Origin: Actinocorallia populi
Lineage (GTDB): Bacteria; Actinomycetota; Actinomycetes; Streptosporangiales; Streptosporangiaceae
Assembly (NCBI RefSeq): GCF_002995495.1
Contig: NZ_PVZV01000014.1
Span: 1 to 64,000 of the forward strand
Length of the DNA stretch: 64,000 bases
Direction: 5' to 3'
Below, piece after piece: positions 57,712-64,000 of the stretch (positions within the stretch are counted from its first letter, which is position 1; each line of letters begins with the position of its first letter). The translations under genes and the position numbers were made by a program. Under the pieces are notes generated by a model. It ran no database searches and was not told the origin of the DNA. It saw only the letters and a program-made list of their open reading frames with translations.

Positions 57712-59213
57712 GCGGGGAGGCCGGGGCCGCCCGGGCCGGGGCGGAGGTCCTGCGCCTGCGGCGTCCAGGACTCGCGCATGTAGGAGATGCCCTCCTGGAC
57801 CATGGCGGGGTGGCGGGAGGCGATGTCCTCGCTCTCCCACGGGTCGTCGAAGAGGTCGTAGAGCTCGTACGTCCAGTCGGCCCCCGGCACGCTGTAGTCG
57901 GGGCCGGGGCCCCAGCCGATGAGCTTCCAGCGGCCGAACCGGACGGCGGCGGAGACGTTCCTGCCCAGGCCCTCCTCCTCGGCGCGGTGCAGGGGGGTGC
58001 TGCCGACGTGCAGGCGCAGCCAGTACAGGTACGGGTGCACCGCCGCCGCGCCGTCGCCGGTGAGGACCGGGCGCAGGGACAGCCCGTCGGTGCCGGGGGG
58101 CGGCTGGACGTCCGCGAAGTCGGCGAGGGTGGCGAGCAGGTCGTAGTGCGCCGTCGGGTGCTCGACCGTCGTGCCGGAGGTGCGCCGGAACAGGCGGGGC
58201 GACCAGGCGATGAACGGGACCCTGATGCCGCCCTCGTAGAGGTTGCGCTTGAGCCCGCGGAAGGGCCCCGCGGCCTGGAAGAAGTCCGGGTGGACGCCGC
58301 GCTCCTGGTGGGGGCCGTTGTCGCTGGTGAAGATGACGACGGTGTCGTCGGCCAGCCCCTGGGTGTGCAGTTCCTCCAGGAGCGTGCCCACGTACCTGTC
58401 GAGCAGGGTGATCTGCGCGGCGTGCGCGGCGTCCTCGGGGTCCCAGCCCAGACCCGAGTACTCGCCGAGCCGGGGCGCGGCCGAGGGCGCGTGCGGCAGC
58501 GGCGGGGTGAGCGTGAGCAGGAACGGCTCGCGGCTCGGTTCGCGCAGGAAGTCCAGCGCCCGCCGCATGATGAGGTCGGGCCCGAACAGCATGCCGCTCT
58601 CGCCCTGGTTGCCCGGCACCGACACGGACTCGTCGTTGTGCCACAGCGCGCGCGGGTAGTAGTAGTGCGCCGAGCGGTGGGTGAGGTAGCCGAAGAACTC
58701 CTCGAACCCGTAGGCGTTGGGGTGGTCGGGGCCCGGCTGGTCGGGCCCGAAGCCCCACTTGCCGAACAGGCCTGTGCGGTAGCCGCTCTCGCGCAGCATC
58801 GTGGCGAAGGTCGGCACGCCCTGCAGCGGCAGGTCCTGGCCCTGCGGCGGGTTGCGGCGGACCGGCGAGTGGCCGCTGTGCAGCCCGGTGAACATCGAGG
58901 CGCGGGCGGGCGCGCAGACCGGCGCGGCGGCGTAGGCGTGGGTGAAGCGCAGCCCGTCGGCGGCCATCCGGTCGAGATGGGGGGTGCGGATCTTCTGCTG
59001 CCCGTAGCAGCCCAGCTGGCCGTAGCCGAGGTCGTCGGCGAGCACGACGATGAAGTTCGGGCGCCGGCCCGCGGCCCGGACGTTCTGCTTGCGGGGCGTG
59101 TCGGAGGATCCCGGCGCCTGGGAGACCGGCCAGGCCGCGACCCCCACCGCGCCGGCCGCCAGACCGCCCATTCCCAGCAGGAAGCGGCGTCTGTTCGGCG
59201 AGGTCGGGATCAT
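57708..59213 (-). CDS. Tat-exported sulfatase (arylsulfatase type)
   Basis: 501 residues. The N-terminal NRRRFLLGMGGLAAGAVG is a twin-arginine signal. The metal site starts at VVLADDLGYGQLG, and CAPARASMFTG contains the CxPxR motif whose cysteine is converted to formylglycine. SDNGPHQERG supplies further ligands. It hydrolyses sulfate esters outside the cell. A formylglycine-generating enzyme is required but not present here. Single-gene unit, convergent with the acyltransferase. Confidence 0.94.
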   Translation of the reverse strand: MIPTSPNRRRFLLGMGGLAAGAVGVAAWPVSQAPGSSDTPRKQNVRAAGRRPNFIVVLADDLGYGQLGCYGQQKIRTPHLDRMAADGLRFTHAYAAAPVCAPARASMFTGLHSGHSPVRRNPPQGQDLPLQGVPTFATMLRESGYRTGLFGKWGFGPDQPGPDHPNAYGFEEFFGYLTHRSAHYYYPRALWHNDESVSVPGNQGESGMLFGPDLIMRRALDFLREPSREPFLLTLTPPLPHAPSAAPRLGEYSGLGWDPEDAAHAAQITLLDRYVGTLLEELHTQGLADDTVVIFTSDNGPHQERGVHPDFFQAAGPFRGLKRNLYEGGIRVPFIAWSPRLFRRTSGTTVEHPTAHYDLLATLADFADVQPPPGTDGLSLRPVLTGDGAAAVHPYLYWLRLHVGSTPLHRAEEEGLGRNVSAAVRFGRWKLIGWGPGPDYSVPGADWTYELYDLFDDPWESEDIASRHPAMVQEGISYMRESWTPQAQDLRPGPGGPGLPA

Positions 59214-59361
59214 CGGTCGGGCTCCGGGCGGTCAAGCGGGGGGATGGCGTCAGCCAGCTTAGAGCACCCCTGATCATTCGGCGTCCGGTTCGCGCCGGTG
59301 TCCTCCTCTCGCCATTCCCGCTTCATCCCGCTTCACACCCGGGGTCCCTTTCCGTGCCCTG

Positions 59362-60606
59362 TCAGACGACCGTCACCGGATGCCGGACGACCGCGCCGAA
59401 CAGGTAGCCGAGGGTGTTGTGCGGCTCGGTGTCGGGCTGGACGGCGCCGGTCTCGTCCACGGCGCGGGCGAGGAGCACGTGGGAGCCCTTCGCCGGACGT
59501 TCCCAGACATACCGCCACCGCTGCCAGGCGTACCGCGCGCGGGCGCGTTCCAGCACGGCCGGACGCCAGGACGCGCCTTCGTCGACGCTGACCTCGACGC
59601 GCCGGATCCGCCCGCCGCCCGACCAGGAGCGCCCGGTGAGCACCACCCTCCGGCGCGCGGGGATCTCGGCGTCCCAGGCCAGCTCGAAGGCGCTCTTGAC
59701 GTTCTGGCGCGTGACGGGCTCGCTGCCCTCGGGCGGGTGGCCCGCGCCGAACAGCCGGTAGTACCGGGTGTTCCAGGGGGAGAACAGCGGTTCGGCGGCG
59801 ACCTGGATGTCGCCGACCCACTTGATGGAGGCGATCCCCGCCCAGCCCGGCACCACCACGCGCACGGGGAACCCGTGGTCGGGGGGCAGCGGCCGGCCGT
59901 TCAGCTCGTAGGCGAGCAGGACGTCCTCCAGCGCCTTGGAGACCGGCAGGGGGCGGCGCACCCGGCCCTGGACGACGCCCTTGTCGACGTACTCGGCGTC
60001 CAGCCCCGACGGCAGGACGTCCACCGCCTCGGGGGTGAGGCCCGCGTGCCGCAGGACGGTCGCCAGCGGCACGCCCCGCCACCGCCCGACGCCGATCGCC
60101 CCGAGCCTCCACGGGGTGCCGCTGACGGCCTGCCCCTGCTGGGTGGTGAAGAACCCCCGGGCGTTGCCGGTGCACTCGATGGCGGCGGTGACGGTCTCGG
60201 CCGGCAGGGAGCGCAGGTCGCCGTATCCGAACTCGACGGCCTGGCCGGGTCCGGGCGCGCCGCGCAGCCCGTCGCCCCACAGCCGCAGCCGGTAGGCGTC
60301 CGGATCGATCTCGGGGGTGGCGGTGTGGTTGCGGACGAAGAAGCGCTCGGCGGGGGTGAGGAACTCCCGGGTGCGCACCGACTCCCAGCGCAGTTCGGCG
60401 TTGGTCCCGTGGGAGACGAACCACTCGGGGGGCAGCGGTTTGACGATGGGACCCGCGGCCCGCGCGGGGGAGGGCGCGGCGCCGGCGAAGGCCAGCCCGG
60501 CGCCCAGCGCGGCCGAGCCGCGCAGCAGGCCGCGGCGCGACATCCGCGACCACTGGCGCGCGCGGACGGCGTCGTAGACGCTCTCGTCGGTGAGGTCGTG
60601 ATCCAT
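59362..60606 (-). CDS. Sulfite-oxidase-type molybdopterin oxidoreductase
   Basis: 414 residues with a Tat signal (SRRGLLRGSAALGAGLAF). The molybdenum-ligand cysteine is in AIECTGNARGFF, and GWAGIASIKWVGDI and PWNTRYYRLFG follow the sulfite oxidase/SorA pattern; a Mo-co dimerisation beta domain (EVSVDEGASWRPA) ends it. No heme domain. It probably oxidises sulfite or a related compound outside the membrane. It uses the cofactor made by the moaA-mobA genes at 16.7-18.3 kb. The start may be ATG 60606 or GTG 60621. Confidence 0.9.
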   Translation of the reverse strand: MDHDLTDESVYDAVRARQWSRMSRRGLLRGSAALGAGLAFAGAAPSPARAAGPIVKPLPPEWFVSHGTNAELRWESVRTREFLTPAERFFVRNHTATPEIDPDAYRLRLWGDGLRGAPGPGQAVEFGYGDLRSLPAETVTAAIECTGNARGFFTTQQGQAVSGTPWRLGAIGVGRWRGVPLATVLRHAGLTPEAVDVLPSGLDAEYVDKGVVQGRVRRPLPVSKALEDVLLAYELNGRPLPPDHGFPVRVVVPGWAGIASIKWVGDIQVAAEPLFSPWNTRYYRLFGAGHPPEGSEPVTRQNVKSAFELAWDAEIPARRRVVLTGRSWSGGGRIRRVEVSVDEGASWRPAVLERARARYAWQRWRYVWERPAKGSHVLLARAVDETGAVQPDTEPHNTLGYLFGAVVRHPVTVV

Positions 60607-60638
60607 GGGACCGATGGTCACCCGAATTCCATGCTAAG

Positions 60639-60657
60639 TCAACCAGGTTGGTTGGTT
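60639..60657. promoter_or_regulatory. Repeat-containing candidate operator upstream of the molybdoenzyme
   Basis: TCAACCAGGTTGGTTGG carries AACCA/TGGTT arms plus a tandem GGTT unit. It sits 33 bp before the molybdoenzyme start and on the left side of the gap to the membrane-protein gene. It looks like a TetR-type site, but no matching regulator is nearby. Confidence 0.4.
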
Positions 60658-60842
60658 ATTCCGCGGAGGAGTACTCGCCCCCTCCGGGCACCCTGCGGTC
60701 TGGAGTTACGGTCACGTGGGGGATACTGTATGTCACTTTCCGTTATTGGATCGAGGGGGAACATGCGAGGCCGGTTCTCGCCGGGGCACGGTACTCCGCC
60801 CGCGGGCGCGGGGCGCCCCTCCCGGTGACCCCGGTGCGGAGG

Positions 60843-61328
60843 ATGGTGAGTGCCCTGGTGCTGGGAGCCGGGGCACTGGTCGTGGTGCTCTGCGGGCACG
60901 CCCTCGTCGTCACCCCGCAACTGGTGGCGGAGAGCCCGCCGCCACCGCCGGGCCAGGACTTCGGCTCCGCCACCGCGCTGGTCGTCTTCCCGCTGGTGGT
61001 GTCGGCGGGACTGCTGGGCGGGATGCTGCTGATCTGGTCGGGCGTGCGGGGCATGCGCTCGGCGGGCCGTCCGGTGCTCTGGCGGGCCCGGCAGAGGACG
61101 GCCCTGTGGGGCTGCGCCGTCGGCACGGTCCTGGCCGCGTTCATCTACTTCTTCAGCGGGGAGCCGTGGACGGGCCTGCCGGAGGACTCCCGCGTCCAGG
61201 GGATCCTGATGGTCGTCTTCTACAGCGCCCTGGGCTTCCTGCTGATCGCGGTGCTCGCCCTCCAGAACGAGAGGAACGGCCGCGTCCCGCGCGCGGAGGC
61301 GTCCCGGCGGCGCCCGCGCTCACCGTGA
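60843..61328 (+). CDS. Small polytopic membrane protein of unknown function
   Basis: 161 residues with four hydrophobic segments (~3-22, ~43-63, ~82-102, ~118-137). A Pro-rich loop (SPPPPPGQDF) follows the first helix and the C-terminus is Arg-rich. I recognise no family. The start is uncertain: ATG 60843 is preceded directly by CGGAGG, too close for use, and GTG 60825 is a good alternative. The 3' end overlaps the convergent reductase-like gene by 9 bp. In the 200 bp upstream only the candidate operator at 60639-60657 stands out. Confidence 0.65.
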   Translation: MVSALVLGAGALVVVLCGHALVVTPQLVAESPPPPPGQDFGSATALVVFPLVVSAGLLGGMLLIWSGVRGMRSAGRPVLWRARQRTALWGCAVGTVLAAFIYFFSGEPWTGLPEDSRVQGILMVVFYSALGFLLIAVLALQNERNGRVPRAEASRRRPRSP

Positions 61329-62189
61329 GGATCCGGCCAGCTGCCCGTAGTTCAGGACCGGCCCCTCTCGGCAGACCCGCACGGGTCCGTCCGGCGTCTC
61401 CAGCAGGCAGCGCCCGCACCGGCCGCTGCCGCACTGGACGAGTTCGTGCGCGGCCACCTGGATCCGCTCGGCGGCCACCCCCTGCTCGTGCAGCCTCCGC
61501 GCGGTGGCCAGCGCCGGCCGCAGCGGCCCGGCCAGCAGCGCCACCGCCGCGTCCGGGTCGAAGGACAGACCGCCCGGGGACTCCGGGCCGTCCGCCGCAG
61601 GGCCGTCCACCACCGGGACGACCCTCCCCGACGGGGCGGGCCGCCCGCCGGAACCCTCGGGCGCGGCCGTCCAGACGGCCCCCGCCGCCCACACCCGCAG
61701 GCTCCGGTAGCGCGCCGAGTCGGCCAGCACCCGCTCCACCACCGGCCGGAGCAGGGCCAGACCCGGCTCCCAGCCGAGGACCAGCAGCTCGCCGCCCGCC
61801 GCGGGGCCGAGGTCCCAGCCGTTGCCGCGCGGGCCCGACAGCCCCACCCGGTCGCCGATCCGGCAGGCGCCCGGCCCGCACGGCACCCGCAGGGCCCTGA
61901 GCTCCACCAGCGAACTCTCCCCGGACCGCCCGTCGGACAGCAGCGGCCTGCCGCCCACGTCGGCCGCGGGGATGCGCATGCCCGCCCGGGTGTGCAGCAC
62001 CCAGAACCGGCCCGGCGCCGCGCAGGCGGACGCCGGGGGAGCCTGCCCGGCCCGTTCGCGCTCCTGTCCATCGGGCGCGTCGGGCACCAGGACCAGCGTC
62101 ATCTCGCCCGGGAGCTCGGCGTACCGGTCCACGATCCGGTAGGGGCGCGGCGCCGTGCTCCAGACCCGATACCGCTCCCTGCCCGGCAC
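61320..62189 (-). CDS. Degenerate ferredoxin-reductase-like protein with C-terminal [2Fe-2S] site
   Basis: 289 residues. The layout is that of sulfhydrogenase gamma / PyrK-type electron-transfer subunits: FAD-barrel-like region (~10-130), nucleotide-binding region (~135-235; GLALLRPV at the usual GGxGxxPL motif) and a C-terminal cluster motif CGSGRCGRC ... CREGPVL (C-x4-C-x2-C-x11-C). The FAD-binding RxYS motif and the GGxG of the NAD site are lost, while all four cluster cysteines remain. It may therefore be an electron carrier or sensor rather than a reductase. I choose GTG 62189 with GAGGGG upstream. Divergent from the stress protein. Confidence 0.75.
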   Translation of the reverse strand: MPGRERYRVWSTAPRPYRIVDRYAELPGEMTLVLVPDAPDGQERERAGQAPPASACAAPGRFWVLHTRAGMRIPAADVGGRPLLSDGRSGESSLVELRALRVPCGPGACRIGDRVGLSGPRGNGWDLGPAAGGELLVLGWEPGLALLRPVVERVLADSARYRSLRVWAAGAVWTAAPEGSGGRPAPSGRVVPVVDGPAADGPESPGGLSFDPDAAVALLAGPLRPALATARRLHEQGVAAERIQVAAHELVQCGSGRCGRCLLETPDGPVRVCREGPVLNYGQLAGSSR

Positions 62190-62470
62190 ACGGCCCCCCT
62201 CGCGTCTCGTCCCGCCCGTGCCCGGCGATCCGGACACCCGCACCAGGCTGCGGGCGCGGCCCCCCGGACAGGTAGGGGCGAAAGTCCCTTTCCCGGAGCA
62301 GTCCCGCCGGTGGCGAAGGTCCTCCCGGCCGGGGACGTGCGCCTCTGCCCGGCCGCCCCGCCCGGCACGGCATGATCCACTCGGGGGGCGGGGCACACCG
62401 AGTGCTTACCCGCGCACCCGGTACCGCGTCCCCCGATCCGGGGATGCCCATCGAGACGAAGGAGAACACG

Positions 62471-63328
62471 ATGACCCGGCGCCATGGAGTGCTCGTCGGC
62501 TACGACGGCTCCGAGGGCGGCGACCTCGCCCTGGACTGGGCCGCGGAGGAGGCAGTCCTCCGCGGGCTCCCGCTGACGGTCTGCCACGTCTGGCAGATCG
62601 TCTACCCGGGGTTCGTCGTGATGCCGGTGACCACGTTGAGCGACGCGGCCGAGAGCATCACCAGGACCGCCGCGGAACGCGTCTCGGGCGCCCACCCGGG
62701 GCTGGAGGTCCGCAGGCTGGTGGAGAGCGGATCGCCCGCCTACGCGCTGATCGAGCACGCGAGGGAGGCCGGGCTGACCGTGGTGGGCAGCGAGGGCGCC
62801 GGCACCGTGCGCAAGGCGCTCCTCGGATCGGTGAGCGCCCAGGTGACCGCGCACGCTTCCGGCGCCGTGACGGTCGTGCGCCCGACCTTCGGGCAGGGGA
62901 GCCGGCCCGGGCGGATCGTGGCCGGCGTCGACGGATCGCCCGCCGCCGACCACGCGCTGGGCGCGGCGTTCGAGGAGGCGCACCTGCGCCGGACGGGGCT
63001 GACCGTCCTGTGCGTGTGCCCGGAGAACGCGGGCGTGCGCGACACCCCGTTCGTCGACGACGGGGTCCTGCGCGAGCTGTCCCGGGAGCGGTTCGAGCGG
63101 TCCGTGGACTCCTGGCGGGCGAAGTACCCCCAGGTGCGGGCCGAGAAGGTCTTCCTGGAGGGCGACCCGGTCACCGAGCTGATCAACGCGTCCGAGGGGG
63201 CGGTCCTCCTGGTCGTCGGCTCCCGGGGCGTCGGCGGCATCCGGAGCATGCTCCTGGGCTCGGTGAGCGACGCGGCCGTCCGCCATGCGCTCTGCTCGGT
63301 CACCGTGGTCCACCCGCCGGAGGAGTGA
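62471..63328 (+). CDS. Tandem-domain universal stress protein
   Basis: 285 residues made of two UspA domains. Each ends in the ATP-binding G-2x-G-9x-G-[ST] motif: GSEGAGTVRKALLGSVS near 134 and GSRGVGGIRSMLLGSVS near 255. VLVGYDGSEGG and IVAGVDGSPAA start the two halves. Such ATP-binding proteins support survival under hypoxia or starvation. AAGGAG lies six nt before the ATG. The 281-bp gap to the divergent gene holds no clear motif. The next gene follows after 23 bp. Confidence 0.94.
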   Translation: MTRRHGVLVGYDGSEGGDLALDWAAEEAVLRGLPLTVCHVWQIVYPGFVVMPVTTLSDAAESITRTAAERVSGAHPGLEVRRLVESGSPAYALIEHAREAGLTVVGSEGAGTVRKALLGSVSAQVTAHASGAVTVVRPTFGQGSRPGRIVAGVDGSPAADHALGAAFEEAHLRRTGLTVLCVCPENAGVRDTPFVDDGVLRELSRERFERSVDSWRAKYPQVRAEKVFLEGDPVTELINASEGAVLLVVGSRGVGGIRSMLLGSVSDAAVRHALCSVTVVHPPEE

Positions 63329-63351
63329 ACGCGGCAGAAGGGAGAAGGAGC

Positions 63352-64000
63352 ATGAAGGGGAGACGCGGGACGAGGTGGCTCGTGCCGCCCGCGGGGCTGG
63401 CCGCCCTGGCCCTCTACGGCTACGGGAGGCTGCTGCTGCCCAGGCTGGACCGCTACGGGGCGACCCGGGCGGAGGCGTCGGCGCGGCTGCCGGGGGACGA
63501 GATGATCCCCGGCGGGACGGTGAGCACCATGGGGGTCACCCTGCGGGCCGCGCCGGAGCGGGTGTGGCCGTGGCTGGCGCGCGAGGACCTCAAGGCGGGG
63601 GAGCGGGTGTCCATGCCGCCCGGCGGCGACCCCCATCTCACGGTGGAGATCGTCGACGCTCCGCGCACGCTGGTCCTCAGCTCCGACCTGCGGCTGCCCC
63701 AGGGCCGGATGACGGTCCCCGAGGGGCCGCTCCCGCCGGTCTACTCCACCTCCGTGCGGGGCTACCACCTGCGGCCGCTCCCCGGAGGGCGCACCCGGCT
63801 GGTCGTCCGGACCCGCAGCGAGGGCAGGCCGCGGGCCCTGGTGCGGCTCGCCGGCCTCCTCGCCGACCGCCCCGGGCGCTTCCTGCGGTCGTTCCGCCAG
63901 TTCCAGCAGCTGCACGACCTCGCCGAACGGGCGGAGGCGGAGGCGGGCGCGCGGGTGGACGAAGGTCCCGCCGATGCCCGCCCTTCGGCCTCTGCCTCCC
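63352..64000 (+). CDS. Membrane-anchored SRPBCC-like protein (truncated by the window edge)
   Basis: At least 216 residues, with no stop before the end of the window. A basic N-terminus and a membrane helix (~10-28; WLVPPAGLAALALYGYG) are followed by a START/SRPBCC-like domain: LPGDEMIPGGTV, TLRAAPERVWPWLA and SLRL-type strands. Relatives with GDExxPGxxxxTxAxxIxAPPExVWPWL are common in actinomycetes, often as small hydrophobic-ligand binding proteins. GGAGA lies ahead of the ATG. It is probably co-transcribed with the stress protein. Confidence 0.78.
   Translation, partial: MKGRRGTRWLVPPAGLAALALYGYGRLLLPRLDRYGATRAEASARLPGDEMIPGGTVSTMGVTLRAAPERVWPWLAREDLKAGERVSMPPGGDPHLTVEIVDAPRTLVLSSDLRLPQGRMTVPEGPLPPVYSTSVRGYHLRPLPGGRTRLVVRTRSEGRPRALVRLAGLLADRPGRFLRSFRQFQQLHDLAERAEAEAGARVDEGPADARPSASAS

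Noticed and set aside
55713..59273. Long plus-strand frame (1186 codons) over the acyltransferase and sulfatase
   Set aside because: It is a shadow of the secreted protein, acyltransferase and antisense sulfatase; Arg/Pro-rich with no domain.

Overview
The window is a high-GC (roughly 70%) chromosomal segment from a mycelial-type actinomycete. The evidence is the codon and GC pattern, many GTG/TTG and leaderless starts, a GuaB1-type CBS enzyme, FolP2, a class E/F sortase, LCP and SARP/AfsR-type proteins, and a CGNR zinc-finger protein. Streptosporangiales (for example Actinomadura or Nonomuraea relatives) is my best guess, but no gene in the window fixes the genus. The left edge is the end of an rRNA operon: the last bases of 23S, then 5S and a terminator.

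1-25 kb is mostly core or conserved genes. They are a divergent enolase-superfamily protein facing a short-chain dehydrogenase with a KstR2-like operator; LCP cell-wall ligase; guaB1; a short AfsR-like regulator; a double-domain AsnC/Lrp regulator; a LysR regulator; folP2; gmd; a CehA/McbA-type PHP hydrolase; rtcB; a hotdog thioesterase; moaA-mobA-DUF6457 (molybdenum cofactor); thymidine kinase; PolX; two serine beta-lactamase-fold hydrolases; a small HTH/membrane pair; and maf.

25.3-56.3 kb is the remarkable part: a catabolic island. An eight-gene, translationally coupled minus-strand operon (32.0 to 25.3 kb) encodes homologues or look-alikes of each class of plant chlorophyll-breakdown enzyme: an RCCR-like protein, a PaO-like Rieske oxygenase, a NOL/NYC1-like short-chain reductase and a chlorophyllase-like alpha/beta hydrolase. 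It also encodes a possible second bilin-reductase-fold protein, a lipocalin-like protein, a membrane protein and a maleate-isomerase/arylmalonate-decarboxylase-type protein. Neighbouring operons add a tandem nitrilase, a Dabb protein, two aldehyde dehydrogenases, an FAD monooxygenase, an acyl-CoA-dehydrogenase-fold protein next to a flavin reductase fused to a dead lyase-like domain, a cyclase, an MmgE/PrpD protein, an acyl-CoA ligase, a double cupin and an N-carbamoylsarcosine/maleamate-amidase-type isochorismatase. One IclR regulator lies in the middle. Seven copies of a 25-bp element (GTTTC-N7-GAAAC-N3-GTTTC) lie in front of essentially every transcription unit of the island. One is in front of a sortase/WxL-like surface-protein operon (45.7-52.0 kb) and one is shared with an unknown secreted protein (55.6 kb). 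My reading is a single IclR-controlled regulon for uptake and oxidative degradation of a tetrapyrrole (chlorophyll, pheophorbide or bilin-type pigment) down to maleimide/maleate-like fragments. The family assignments come from recognisable motifs; the substrate is inference.

56.3-64 kb returns to accessory or house-keeping genes: a membrane acyltransferase, a Tat-exported sulfatase, a sulfite-oxidase-type molybdoenzyme, a membrane protein, a degenerate flavodoxin-reductase-like [2Fe-2S] protein, a tandem universal stress protein and a truncated SRPBCC-like membrane-anchored protein that runs off the right edge.
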